A stretch of 64,000 nucleotides of DNA from Flavobacteriaceae bacterium R38 (GCA_009901575.1 WXYP01000003.1:496001-560000); one strand, 5' to 3'; shown: positions 49,319 to 58,817, counted from the stretch's first letter. The notes: generated by a model from the sequence alone, not told the origin. Numbers and translations are program-made.

Positions 49319-50577
49319 TAAGAAAGATTTTTGTTGGCATTACCTTGTTGGTTTGCTCTTTTAACTACGCTCAAAACGGCTCAGGATCTCCGTATTCTTT
49401 TTTTGGTCTAGGAGAAAATAGATTTAGAGGCGTTGTAGAAAATCAAACGATGGGAGGGATAAGTGTTTTTGCAGATAGCATTGGACTTAATTTGAGGAAT
49501 CCTGCAGCATTTGGAAGACTTAGACTCACTACTTATACTGTTGCAGCTTCATACAATACATTGCAATTTGAAAATAATACTGCAAGTGAGAATACTTCAA
49601 CAGGTTCTTTTGAATATTTAGCATTAGGATTTCCCGTAAGTAAAAAAGTAGGGGTGGGTTTTGGAATTTTACCATTTACATCTGTAGGGTATCAATTACA
49701 GTCACTTGATGAAAGTGGAGAGAGGGATGTTTTAGATCGATTTGAAGGAAGCGGAGGTATTAATAGAGCTTTCCTTTCCGTTGGTTATGCTATTACTAAA
49801 AACTTTAGTTTTGGAGTAACAGGTAATTATGATTTTGGAAGGATCGAGAATGAAAATTTACGTACAATTGAAGATATTGAGTTATCAACCAGAGAAACAA
49901 ATGAATCGTCAATTTCTGGAATAGATTTCAATTTTGCTCTTAATTATAAAGGAAAGATTAAAAAAGATTATTTTTTACATTCTTCTGTATTGTATTCGCC
50001 AGAAGCAAATTTAACCTCAGATAATCAGAGGGTTCTGGAGACGATTACATTGCTGACAGGATCTCCTATTGTAACAGAAAGAGACGAAATAGACCTTGCA
50101 CCGTTAAATCTGGTAACAACAGATGCAATAATCCCACAAAGTACGACTTTTGGGCTTGGAATAGAGAAAAAAAACAAATGGTTTATAGGTGCAGAGTATG
50201 AATTAAAAAAAACTAGTAACTTTGAGAACCCATTTCTTGAAATTAATAATGTGGAGTATGAAGATGCAACACGGTTTTCTGTAGGTGGTTTTTATGTTCC
50301 CAAATACAACTCATTTACAAGTTATTGGAGTAGGGTTGTCTATAGAGCCGGATTGCGATATGAAGAGACAGGATTAAGACTGAATAATGTGCCTGTAAAT
50401 GACTTTGGCATATCTTTTGGTTTAGGATTACCTATAGGAGGTTCAAAACTCAATGTTGGTTTTGAAGGTGGCCGAAGAGGAACAACTACGGCAGGAAGAA
50501 TAGAAGAGAATTACTTTAATGTAAATATTAGCTTATCACTTTTAGGAAGGTGGTTTGTAAAAAATAAGTTTAATTAA
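49315..50577 (+). CDS. Outer-membrane beta-barrel protein (FadL-like), unknown substrate
   Basis: A 420-residue protein: signal peptide (ITLLVCSFNYAQ), N-terminal GSGSPYSFFGLGENRFRG typical of flavobacterial barrels next to coaX, LNLRNPAAFGRLRLT as in FadL/long-chain porins, then many amphipathic strands ending NVNISLSLLGRWFVKNKFN. Co-occurrence with coaX and lptC suggests it belongs to a conserved envelope block. It overlaps coaX by 4 bp; the next gene is 23 bp downstream. Confidence 0.75.
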   Translation: MIRKIFVGITLLVCSFNYAQNGSGSPYSFFGLGENRFRGVVENQTMGGISVFADSIGLNLRNPAAFGRLRLTTYTVAASYNTLQFENNTASENTSTGSFEYLALGFPVSKKVGVGFGILPFTSVGYQLQSLDESGERDVLDRFEGSGGINRAFLSVGYAITKNFSFGVTGNYDFGRIENENLRTIEDIELSTRETNESSISGIDFNFALNYKGKIKKDYFLHSSVLYSPEANLTSDNQRVLETITLLTGSPIVTERDEIDLAPLNLVTTDAIIPQSTTFGLGIEKKNKWFIGAEYELKKTSNFENPFLEINNVEYEDATRFSVGGFYVPKYNSFTSYWSRVVYRAGLRYEETGLRLNNVPVNDFGISFGLGLPIGGSKLNVGFEGGRRGTTTAGRIEENYFNVNISLSLLGRWFVKNKFN

Positions 50578-50600
50578 CCATAGTATTAAAAATTGAAGAG

Positions 50601-51971
50601 ATGAAAAAGAAGGTACTAACATTTTTGTTTGGTTTGGTAGGGGTTATAGGGATGTCAATTGCACAAGCTCAGAATCCTGAGTGTATTACTAACTTATCAA
50701 TCTTTGCAGAGCATGCAAAAGTCAAAAATTATGATGCGGCCCACGAACCATGGAAAATGGTAAGGGACAATTGCCCGGAACTTAACAGCGCTACTTTTGT
50801 ATATGGAAACAGAATCTTAGAAGATAGGATAAAAAAGGCGTCTGGAGCAGAAAAAACGAGTAATATTCAAGAACTGTTAAAGCTTTATGACGATAGTTAT
50901 AAGTATTTTCCAAAAAAATTCCCTTTAGCTAAAGTTAACTCAGATAAGGCATTATTAATGTTTAATGAGAAATTGGGAAGTGATCAGGAAATTTATGATT
51001 TATTACATACTGCTTTTACACAAGACAGAGCTAATTTCAAGAATCCGAGAGCATTGTATCTGTATTTTTCTGAATTAGTAAACTTACACAATTCAGGAAA
51101 TAAAGAACTTCAGGTAGTTTTCAATACCTATGATGATGTAAATGAAAGAATAGAAGAAGAATCTAAAACATTATCTGGAACTATTGATAAATTATTGCCT
51201 AAAGAAGAAGCCGAAACATTAAGTTCAAAAGAAAAAAGAACGTTAAAAAGATCGAGAACAAATTTAGGGTCTTATGAAAAAATCAGAACCAGTATTGATA
51301 GTAAACTGGGAGCTTTAGCAAATTGCGAAAATTTAATTCCGTTATATCAAAGAAATTTTGAGGAAAATAAAGGAGATGCTGTTTGGTTGAGAAGAGCCGC
51401 AGGTAGAATGGATGCTAAAGAATGTACAGATGACCCATTATTTGTTCAGTTAGTAGAAGCTCTTGATGTTATAGAACCTTCTGCTTCATCTAAGTATTTC
51501 TTAGGTACTTTGTTAGATAAGCAAGGGAAAACAGCTGAAGCAATTGATTACTTCAATCAATCTGTAGAATTAGAAACTGATAATTTTAAAAATGCAAGAA
51601 CATTATATAAAATTGCAGTAAAGTTAAAGAACAGACAACCGGCAACAGCAAGAAGATATGCTCAAAAAGCATTAGAATATCAGCCGTCTTTAGGAAGTGC
51701 ATATTTGTTAATTGCTAGTCTATATGGTAATGCTGCTAACCAGTGTGGAGAGACTCCATTTGAGAAAAGATCGATCTGGTGGAAAGCTGCAGAAACTGCA
51801 AGAAGAGCTGGAAGAGTTGATCCTTCATTAAAATCCAGAGCGAATAAAGCTGCTAATAGTTATGCACAGAGAGCTCCTAGTAAGCAAGATATATTCCAGG
51901 CTGGAATGAGTGGGAAAACTATCAATTTCAAGTGCTGGGTAGGTGGTAGTATAAAAGTACCAAACCTATAA
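50601..51971 (+). CDS. Secreted TPR-like repeat protein, paralogue A
   Basis: A 456-residue protein with a signal peptide (FGLVGVIGMSIAQAQ) and helical repeats; the best TPR-like units are SSKYFLGTLLDKQGKTAEAIDYFNQS shortened to its core GKTAEAIDYFNQS, and the following KLKNRQPATARRYAQKALEYQPS. Conserved Cys residues recur (NPECITNL, DNCPEL, ANCENL). The last 40 residues are almost identical to those of the paralogue at 52694-54055. The stop abuts the lptC ATG with no gap. Expected role: periplasmic or outer-membrane scaffold; not established. Confidence 0.75.
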   Translation: MKKKVLTFLFGLVGVIGMSIAQAQNPECITNLSIFAEHAKVKNYDAAHEPWKMVRDNCPELNSATFVYGNRILEDRIKKASGAEKTSNIQELLKLYDDSYKYFPKKFPLAKVNSDKALLMFNEKLGSDQEIYDLLHTAFTQDRANFKNPRALYLYFSELVNLHNSGNKELQVVFNTYDDVNERIEEESKTLSGTIDKLLPKEEAETLSSKEKRTLKRSRTNLGSYEKIRTSIDSKLGALANCENLIPLYQRNFEENKGDAVWLRRAAGRMDAKECTDDPLFVQLVEALDVIEPSASSKYFLGTLLDKQGKTAEAIDYFNQSVELETDNFKNARTLYKIAVKLKNRQPATARRYAQKALEYQPSLGSAYLLIASLYGNAANQCGETPFEKRSIWWKAAETARRAGRVDPSLKSRANKAANSYAQRAPSKQDIFQAGMSGKTINFKCWVGGSIKVPNL

Positions 51972-52526
51972 ATGAAACTTTTTTTTAAACATATATTTAT
52001 AAACATTGTCACAGTTTTTACTGTGACAATGTTTTTTTCATGCGAGAATGAAATTAAAGAGCTTCGGGAATTAGATACCGTTAAAAAATTTCCTGAAGGG
52101 ATAGCAGAAGATTTTGTATTAACTTATACAGATTCTGCAAGAGTAAAAGCAATACTCACCAGCGAAAAAAACCTGAACTTTTCAAACCAGTCTTTCCCTT
52201 ATCAGGAATTTCCTGATGGAGTCAAAGTTGTCTTCATGGGAGATAACAATAAAGAAAGTGTTGTTACTGCAGATTATGCTATTATTTATTCATTAACCGA
52301 TGTTATCGACTTACGTGGAAATGTAGTGCTTGAAACTCATGATGGAAAGAGACTGGAAGCTCCTCAATTGTATTGGGATCAAAAAAATGAATGGATCTTC
52401 ACAGAGAAAAATTATACTTTTACTAGTCCAGATCTAAATATGGGCGGAATCGGAATCGATTTTAATAAAGAATTTACCATAGTAAATTCACATAAAAATG
52501 CAGGAGATGCTGTAATTAAAGAGTAG
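51972..52526 (+). CDS. lptC: LPS export protein LptC (lipoprotein form)
   Basis: A 184-residue protein with a signal peptide and lipobox-like FFSC, then the LptC/OstA beta-jellyroll: VVTADYAIIYSLTDVIDLRGNVVLETHDGKRLEAPQLYWDQ shortened to its core DLRGNVVL and LEAPQLYWDQ. It bridges inner-membrane LptBFG and LptA in moving LPS. Flavobacterial LptC is commonly anchored as a lipoprotein. The ATG directly follows the stop of the upstream gene. A perfect intrinsic terminator lies within codons 10-23 (52001-52038), so full-length mRNA may require ongoing translation of the gene. Confidence 0.85.
   Translation: MKLFFKHIFINIVTVFTVTMFFSCENEIKELRELDTVKKFPEGIAEDFVLTYTDSARVKAILTSEKNLNFSNQSFPYQEFPDGVKVVFMGDNNKESVVTADYAIIYSLTDVIDLRGNVVLETHDGKRLEAPQLYWDQKNEWIFTEKNYTFTSPDLNMGGIGIDFNKEFTIVNSHKNAGDAVIKE
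52001..52038 (+). terminator. Perfect intrinsic terminator inside the lptC signal-peptide codons
   Basis: AAACATTGTCACAG (52001-52014), loop TTTTTA, CTGTGACAATGTTT (52021-52034): a perfect 14-bp stem running into seven T (52032-52038). The DNA palindrome encodes the hydrophobic core of the signal peptide (NIVTVFTVTMFF). Confidence 0.85.
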
Positions 52527-52693
52527 TTTTTAAAGAACTTCACTTCCCCTGTATTCTTTCTTCAAAATAATATTGTAAAATAACGATAAGCAGATCTTAA
52601 TGCTTCGTTTTTTTGTCAATTGCCTTTTAGGCATGAATCTTGTAATCTTTTAATAAGACAACCATATTTACTAATCAATATAAAACTTTAAAA

Positions 52694-54055
52694 ATGAGAC
52701 ACAAAGGAGTATTATTTTTAATTGGCTTAATGAGTATAGGGATATTATCTGCACAGAAAAAAAACGATGAATGTTCAAGAAACTTAAGCATTTTCTTTCA
52801 ATTCGTTAAGATTAAAAGCTATGATGAAGCCTATGAACCATGGAAATCAACCTGGGATGACTGCCCTGAATTGAATAAGGCTGTTTATTCTCTCGGAGAG
52901 AAAATTTTAGTGAATAAAATTGAAAAAAATGAAGATAAAGAAAAGTATATAGAAATGCTTCTAAAGGTATATGACGACGGACATAAATATTTTCCAAAAG
53001 AATTTACACTGGCTGAGAGTATTTCAGATAAAGCACTATTGCTTTTTAATGAGAAAAGAATAGGCGATGAAGAATTATACAATTTATTACATAAAGGATT
53101 TGTAGAAGATAAAGAGAACTTTAAAAATCCTAAATCTTTATTCTTGTATTTTTCGGTTTCAGAAAATCTTTATGAAAGTAAAAACAAAGAATTGCAAGTT
53201 GTATTTGATGTTTATGATGATGTAAACGATAGAATCGAACAAGAATCAAAAATACTCTCTAAAATAATTGATCAGTTGTTACCAAAAGAAGAATCAGGAG
53301 CATTAACAGTCAAAGAAAAAAAATCGTTAAAAAGAGCTAGGGTTAACTTGAACTCTTACAGGTTGATTGAAAAAAATATAAATAAGAAGTTAGATGTTTT
53401 GGTGAGTTGTGAGAATTTAATTCCGTTATATCAAAAAGGTTTTGATCAGAAAGGTAGCGATGTTCTATGGATAAGCAGAGCTGCGAAAAGGATGGAAGTT
53501 AATGGTTGCACCAAAAACCCTCTATATGTGAAGTTAACAAAGGCATTAGATGAATTAAATCCATCGGCAACGTCTAAATATTTGCTGGGAAGACTTTTGG
53601 ATGAACAAGGAAAAACAACCGAAGCAATTAAGTATTATAATGAATCTATAGCATTAGAAACTGATAATTATAAAAATGCAAAAATAGCATATAGAATTGC
53701 AGCAAAACTAAAAAACAAGCAACCGGCAATGGCAAGAAAATATGCCCAAAAAGCATTAGAATATCAACCGTCTTTAGGCGTGGCTTATTTATTAATAGCA
53801 GATGTATATGGAAGTGCAGCTAATGAATGTGGTGCCAGCTCTTTTGAAAAACGTGCAATTTGGTGGAGAGCAGCAGAGGTGGCCAAAAAAGCAGGAACAG
53901 TCGATCCTTCTCTAAAATCAAGAGTGAGTCAGACTGTTAAAAGCTATAATCAAAGAGCGCCTAGCAGGCAAGATATTTTTCAATCGGGAATGGCCGGGAA
54001 AACAATTACTTTCAAGTGTTGGGTAGGTGGAAGTATAAAGGTTCCCGATTTATAG
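52694..54055 (+). CDS. Secreted TPR-like repeat protein, paralogue B
   Basis: A 453-residue paralogue of the 50601-51971 protein, more than half identical by eye, with the same signal peptide layout, the same Cys positions (DECSRNL, DDCPEL, VSCENL), the same TPR-like stretch (GKTTEAIKYYNESIALETDN core) and the same C-terminal block (GKTITFKCWVGGSIKVPDL). It is separated from its paralogue only by lptC, so a local duplication is likely. Lys has replaced several polar residues, which suggests divergence of partners. Confidence 0.75.
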   Translation: MRHKGVLFLIGLMSIGILSAQKKNDECSRNLSIFFQFVKIKSYDEAYEPWKSTWDDCPELNKAVYSLGEKILVNKIEKNEDKEKYIEMLLKVYDDGHKYFPKEFTLAESISDKALLLFNEKRIGDEELYNLLHKGFVEDKENFKNPKSLFLYFSVSENLYESKNKELQVVFDVYDDVNDRIEQESKILSKIIDQLLPKEESGALTVKEKKSLKRARVNLNSYRLIEKNINKKLDVLVSCENLIPLYQKGFDQKGSDVLWISRAAKRMEVNGCTKNPLYVKLTKALDELNPSATSKYLLGRLLDEQGKTTEAIKYYNESIALETDNYKNAKIAYRIAAKLKNKQPAMARKYAQKALEYQPSLGVAYLLIADVYGSAANECGASSFEKRAIWWRAAEVAKKAGTVDPSLKSRVSQTVKSYNQRAPSRQDIFQSGMAGKTITFKCWVGGSIKVPDL

Positions 54056-54074
54056 ATCATTGAATTCAGATAAA

Positions 54075-54158
54075 AATTATACCTTTACTCTATTCAAATA
54101 AATTCTTGTAAAAACGTTATCAGTGTATTGATAAATAAAGTTTTTAAAAGGTATAATT
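54075..54158. repeat. Long-range perfect inverted repeat
   Basis: AATTATACCTTT (54075-54086) and AAAGGTATAATT (54147-54158) are perfect 12-bp complements 60 nt apart. The right arm is part of GTATAATTATAC (54151-54162), itself a palindrome, 11 bp before the next ATG. Confidence 0.5.
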
Positions 54159-54172
54159 ATACAAAGTAGTTT

Positions 54173-54367
54173 ATGAAGCTTTTTAAGTTTTTTGAAATTT
54201 TATATTTAGTGGTTGCCGTATTGTCTGTTATAGAAGTAGTTACTGAATGGGGCGCTAATAGGAACAGGGCTTATATGTTTTTGATATTTGCTGTAGGAGC
54301 CATCATTATGTTTTTCTTTAGAAGGCATTACCGAAAAAAATTTGAGGCCAGAAAAAAGGAACAGTAA
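54173..54367 (+). CDS. Small two-helix membrane protein
   Basis: A 64-residue protein with two membrane helices (about 8-24 and 35-50) and a strongly basic C-terminus (RRHYRKKFEARKKEQ). It ends immediately before the hemolysin/CorC-type gene with no gap, so translational coupling is likely. No family is recognised beyond being a small helper-like membrane protein. Confidence 0.65.
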   Translation: MKLFKFFEILYLVVAVLSVIEVVTEWGANRNRAYMFLIFAVGAIIMFFFRRHYRKKFEARKKEQ

Positions 54368-55642
54368 ATGAATATTGCCATATTTATTATTGTTATCTGT
54401 TTATTATTATCTGCTTTTTTTTCGGGAATGGAAATAGCGTATGTTTCTTCGAATAAGATTCATATTGAAATTGAAAAAAAGCAAGAAAACTTTTTAGCAA
54501 AGATCCTGGCAAAGCTCACAGCAAAGCCATCCAAGTTTATTGCTACAATGCTAATAGGTAATAATATCTCATTAGTGGTTTATGGGATATATATGGGAGA
54601 ATTAGTCTTACAATGGATATTCCCCGATCATTTGACTGCAGGAGATAAATCATTTTATATTATTATCTGGCAAACAGTTATCTCTACTCTGATTATTTTA
54701 TTGACGGCCGAATTTCTTCCAAAAGTTTTTTTTCAAATTTATGCGAATAACCTTCTTCGGTTTTTTGCAATCCCTGCATATTTCTTCTATTTGCTATTCT
54801 CCTGGATATCTGGTTTTGTACTTTGGATATCTGATGTAGTGTTAAAGCTTTTTTTTAAAACTAAAGGAGATCAGATTCAACTTGCATTTACAAAAATAGA
54901 ATTAGGAGATTATATATCTGAGCAAATGGAGGCTGTAGAAGATGAAGATGATTTAGATTCTGAGATACAAATTTTTCAGAATGCGTTAGAGTTTTCCGGG
55001 GTTAAAGCGAGAGAAGTAATGGTTCCCAGAACCGAAATTATGGCTGTAGAACTCCATGAAAACCCTAAGAATCTGGCGAAGATATTTATGGAGTCGGGTT
55101 ACTCTAAAATTTTGGTATATAAAGATACTATTGACGATATTATTGGATATGTGCATTCATTTGAATTATTTAAAAAACCAAAAACAATTAAAAGCATCCT
55201 TTTGCCTATAGAGTTAGTGCCCGAAACCATGTTGATTAATGATATTCTGGATGTATTGACTAAAAAACGTAAAAGTATCGCTGTTGTCCTTGACGAATAT
55301 GGAGGGACATCGGGAATAATTACTGTAGAGGATATTGTCGAAGAACTTTTTGGAGAGATTGAAGATGAACATGATACTATAGAACTTGTAGAAGAGCAGT
55401 TAAATAAAAATGAATTCACATTATCGGCCCGATTAGAGGTAGATTATATTAATGAAGAATATAAACTCAATCTTCCCGAAAGTGAAAATTATGAAACTCT
55501 TGGAGGACTCATTGTTCATCAATTAGGAGAGATTCCTGAACAAGACGAAATAGTTGAGATTGAGAACTATTATTTTACGGTTTTAGAGGTAAGTAATACT
55601 AAAATCGATTTACTTCATCTTAAAGTATCCGATTTAGATTAA
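54368..55642 (+). CDS. CNNM/CorC-HlyC family transporter (hemolysin-like)
   Basis: A 424-residue protein: an N-terminal DUF21/CNNM membrane domain (three helices plus a re-entrant one, SAFFSGMEIAYVSSNKIHIE), two CBS domains (AREVMVPRTEIMAVE, VVLDEYGGTSGIITVEDIVEELFGEIEDE core DEYGGTSGIITVEDI) and a C-terminal CorC_HlyC domain (GGLIVHQLGEIPEQ). Members export Mg2+ or Co2+. The label hemolysin is historical. Confidence 0.9.
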   Translation: MNIAIFIIVICLLLSAFFSGMEIAYVSSNKIHIEIEKKQENFLAKILAKLTAKPSKFIATMLIGNNISLVVYGIYMGELVLQWIFPDHLTAGDKSFYIIIWQTVISTLIILLTAEFLPKVFFQIYANNLLRFFAIPAYFFYLLFSWISGFVLWISDVVLKLFFKTKGDQIQLAFTKIELGDYISEQMEAVEDEDDLDSEIQIFQNALEFSGVKAREVMVPRTEIMAVELHENPKNLAKIFMESGYSKILVYKDTIDDIIGYVHSFELFKKPKTIKSILLPIELVPETMLINDILDVLTKKRKSIAVVLDEYGGTSGIITVEDIVEELFGEIEDEHDTIELVEEQLNKNEFTLSARLEVDYINEEYKLNLPESENYETLGGLIVHQLGEIPEQDEIVEIENYYFTVLEVSNTKIDLLHLKVSDLD

Positions 55643-55693
55643 AAAAGCATTAATTTATAGTAATTCAAGCTTTTTTATTATTCTAAAAAGTGG

Positions 55694-55701
55694 TAATTTC
55701 G
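55694..55701 (+). promoter_or_regulatory. Candidate -7 element of the ppiD-like gene
   Basis: TAATTTCG differs from TAnnTTTG at one base and lies 30 bp before the ATG. Confidence 0.35.
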
Positions 55702-55731
55702 CCCACTGTAAATTTTATAAAGAATAGATAA

Positions 55732-57849
55732 ATGGCAATTCTTGAGAGTATTAGAAAACGTTCGCTTTTCCTTATTTTAGTAATTGGATTAGCACTTTTT
55801 GCATTTATAATCTCCGGCATATTTACGCAAGGAGGAGGCTTAGATACAACCAAATCTATAGTAGGTAAGGTTAATGATGCAAGTATAGCCAGAGAAGATT
55901 TTGTACAAAAAGTAGAGAATGCATCCAGAAGTTATGGTACTAACTTCAGTACAATACAAGTAGTAAATCAAGTATGGAATAGTGAAGTCAGAAGTGCTTT
56001 ATTAGAACAACAATTTGAAAAATTAGGACTTAGCATAGAGAGAGATCAAATTATTAATGTGATAGCATCTAACCCTGCGTTTGCATCAGACCCAACTTTT
56101 CAAAATGAGTTTGGTGTTTTTGACGAAGGAAGATTTATTGAATTTATAGCCGATTTAAAAGCTAACAATCCTTTAGGATACCAACAATGGCAGTTGCAGG
56201 AAGAAAACCTGGTGAACTCTGCAAAAGAGCAAATGTATTTTAACTTAATTAAAGCAGGTGTTGGATCTACTGCAAAAGAAGGAGAGTTAAATTATCAACT
56301 TGAAAATGATAAAGTAGCTATTAAGTTTGTGAGAGTGCCATATTCTTCTATTCCGGATAGTACTATCACAGTTACTAAGAGAGATGTTCAGAATTATATT
56401 AATGAGCATAAAGATCTTTATAAAGAAGATGAATCAAGAGATATTCAATATGTGTTTTTTGAAGAAAAACCATCTTTGGAAGATGAAAATAAGGTGCGTG
56501 ACGATTTAAATGCTTTAATAGAAAAAGAAACAAATAACGAAGGGAGTCTGGGGTTTAGAAATACAACAGACGTTGAAGCTTTTGTTGATAGAAACTCAAA
56601 CACCAAATACCTGGATAAATATTTGTTTAAAGATCAATTAAACGCAGCTGTTGCAGATTCAATTTTTAATCTTGAAATAGGAGATGTTTACGGAGCTTAT
56701 AAAGATGAAGCTAGTTATAAACTATCTCGTGTTTTAGCTAAAACAAGAATAGCAGATTCAGTAAAGTCAAGCTATATTTTAGTGCCTTATGTGGGGTCTT
56801 TAGCAGCAAATGCAACAACGACTAAAACTGAAGAAGAAGCAAAGAAAACAATTGATAGTATTTTTAGTTTGGTAAGAAATGACAGAGAAAAATTCACCGA
56901 AATAGCAGATACTATTAACCAGGATGCTACCAGAGGTAATGGAGGAGATTTAGGGTGGATCAGATATTCTCAAATATCTGATGATACTTTTGATAGAGAC
57001 TTTAGTAATTTTATGTTCTTTAATGATAAAGATGCTATTGGAGTGGTTAAAACCAAATTCGGATTTCATGTAATCAGGATTGATGATCAGGCAGATTTTA
57101 AAGATGCTGTTAAACTAGGAACTATAGAAAAGAGAATAGAACCTTCAGAAGGAACTATTAATGAGCTTTTTACTACGACTACAAAATATGAAATTGAAGT
57201 AAATGAAAAAGATTTTCAGGAAGTAGCTACGGCCAATAATTATGTGGTACGCCCTGTAAATAAAATAAAAGAGTTAGATGAGAATCTTCCGGGATTAGGA
57301 CAACAGAGAAGCGTTGTACAATGGGCCTTTTCTGATGAAGCTAAAGTTGGAGATATAAGACGTTTCGATCTAAATAATGGGTACGCTGTTGTTCGCTTAA
57401 CAGGAAAGACAAAAGAAGGATTAGCAACTGTAGAAGATGTATCCTCGAGAATAGTACCTATTATAAGAAGACAACGTAAGGCTGAGATGATCAGAAATAA
57501 AAGTAATGCAACTTCATTAGAAGATTTTGCTACTCAAAACGGAGTTACAATAAGTACTGCCTCTGCTTTAAATATGAATAGTGCTGCTATAGCAGGAGCC
57601 GGAAGAGAGCCTAAAGTTTTAGGAGCTGCTTTTGGCCTTGAAGAAGGAGCAACTTCAGGATTAATAGATGGCGAAAATGCTGTATTTATGGTACAGGTGA
57701 CTAAAAAAGAAGCTGCTTTACCTCTGGATAATTATGGAACGTATACTCTAAGTCAAAAAACTAAAAATAGAAATGGAGCGATTAATGCCGCTTTTAACGC
57801 ATTGAGAAAAGCAGCAGATATAGAAGATAATAGAGCTACTTTTTATTAG
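55732..57849 (+). CDS. ppiD: Peptidyl-prolyl isomerase PpiD/SurA-like periplasmic chaperone
   Basis: A 705-residue protein with one N-terminal helix (LFLILVIGLALFAFIISGIF core), a SurA_N-like chaperone region (residues about 35-200), one parvulin domain (about 345-455: NGGDLGWIRYSQI, TKFGFHVIRIDDQ) and a C-terminal region. It is anchored in the inner membrane and helps fold exported proteins. It is monocistronic, with its own promoter and a bidirectional terminator after it. Confidence 0.88.
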   Translation: MAILESIRKRSLFLILVIGLALFAFIISGIFTQGGGLDTTKSIVGKVNDASIAREDFVQKVENASRSYGTNFSTIQVVNQVWNSEVRSALLEQQFEKLGLSIERDQIINVIASNPAFASDPTFQNEFGVFDEGRFIEFIADLKANNPLGYQQWQLQEENLVNSAKEQMYFNLIKAGVGSTAKEGELNYQLENDKVAIKFVRVPYSSIPDSTITVTKRDVQNYINEHKDLYKEDESRDIQYVFFEEKPSLEDENKVRDDLNALIEKETNNEGSLGFRNTTDVEAFVDRNSNTKYLDKYLFKDQLNAAVADSIFNLEIGDVYGAYKDEASYKLSRVLAKTRIADSVKSSYILVPYVGSLAANATTTKTEEEAKKTIDSIFSLVRNDREKFTEIADTINQDATRGNGGDLGWIRYSQISDDTFDRDFSNFMFFNDKDAIGVVKTKFGFHVIRIDDQADFKDAVKLGTIEKRIEPSEGTINELFTTTTKYEIEVNEKDFQEVATANNYVVRPVNKIKELDENLPGLGQQRSVVQWAFSDEAKVGDIRRFDLNNGYAVVRLTGKTKEGLATVEDVSSRIVPIIRRQRKAEMIRNKSNATSLEDFATQNGVTISTASALNMNSAAIAGAGREPKVLGAAFGLEEGATSGLIDGENAVFMVQVTKKEAALPLDNYGTYTLSQKTKNRNGAINAAFNALRKAADIEDNRATFY

Positions 57850-57870
57850 TAGAAGAGTCTTGAAATATTT

Positions 57871-57900
57871 AAAGCCTTTTCCTTTGGGAGAAGGCTTTTT
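57871..57900. terminator. Bidirectional terminator between ppiD and the GYDIA kinase gene
   Basis: AAAGCCTTTTCC and GGAGAAGGCTTT form a 12-bp stem (one G-T) with a TTTG loop, giving T-runs on both strands between convergent genes. Confidence 0.85.
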
Positions 57901-58817
57901 TATTTTTTTATCATTTCAGAATAAGGAATAATAGTAGTGTATCCTTTGCTTTTAAAATAAGAATAGTCGTTTCCGGTAGCCAGAATAAAATCTCCTCCCC
58001 ACGCACCTAAACTCTTTATAGATCCGGAATAATCAGAAAAGAGAAGGTCTTTGATTTTAGGAAGATTAATAATTGAAGCAATTAGAGTTTCGTGTTCGTT
58101 AATTAATTCTTCAAAACTACTTAATTGCTCACATTTTATCATAGACTCAGTGATTTTGGAAATACGCTCAATAGTTTTAGAGGTGTCTTTTTTATACTTT
58201 CTATATTGAAGAATTCCTTCCCTGCTATTTTGTTTTTGATTAAGATGTACAAAAAAGAGTTGATCTTTAAAAACAGGGTTAAAATCAACTTCAGCTACAA
58301 TAGGTTTTTTATCTTTTAACTGATAGGTAATTGGAGATGTATGTCGTGCACAAGCTATATCATAACCACTCCCTGAAAAAGAATTCCAAAGCAGCCTATA
58401 GGGATCAACTTGGGCCCATTGTGCGATATTATTTATTAAAGTAGAAGAAGATCCGAGACCCCAGTTTTGAGGGAATTCCAGTCTCGTGATAATACTATAT
58501 CCTGTTTTTAAAGATAAAAAGGAAGGATTGAGTAGTTGTGCTGCATTTAAAATTTTTAAAAGCAATTCTGCAGCTTCCTGATTGTTGGTTGTTGCTATGG
58601 ATTTCCTATCATTGTTTAATTGAATTGTCGCTTCAAACCAAGTATTATTTTCATGAGTTAAACTGGTCCAGTATATCTTTTCCTCTTTAACCTCATTGAC
58701 AATCAAAGACTGACCAAAAGTAGTGGGAATAGCCAGGCTCAATGCCTCATCAAGAACTACATATTCTCCACTTAAGAGTAATTTACCATGACTGTAAAAC
58801 TCTTTTTGTATCATCAT
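57900..58817 (-). CDS. GYDIA-family GHMP kinase
   Basis: A 305-residue GHMP-fold protein: YSHGKLLLSGEYVVLDEALSLAIP at the N-terminus (core LSGEYVVLD), NWGLGSSSTLINNIAQWA (phosphate loop) and FSGSGYDIACA, the motif that names this family. The third motif near the C-terminus is weak (LGAWGGDFILATG). It overlaps mvaA by 4 bp. Mevalonate kinase and decarboxylase are encoded at 7-9 kb, but no phosphomevalonate kinase is seen, so this may be that enzyme (inference). Confidence 0.85.
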   Translation of the reverse strand: MMIQKEFYSHGKLLLSGEYVVLDEALSLAIPTTFGQSLIVNEVKEEKIYWTSLTHENNTWFEATIQLNNDRKSIATTNNQEAAELLLKILNAAQLLNPSFLSLKTGYSIITRLEFPQNWGLGSSSTLINNIAQWAQVDPYRLLWNSFSGSGYDIACARHTSPITYQLKDKKPIVAEVDFNPVFKDQLFFVHLNQKQNSREGILQYRKYKKDTSKTIERISKITESMIKCEQLSSFEELINEHETLIASIINLPKIKDLLFSDYSGSIKSLGAWGGDFILATGNDYSYFKSKGYTTIIPYSEMIKK

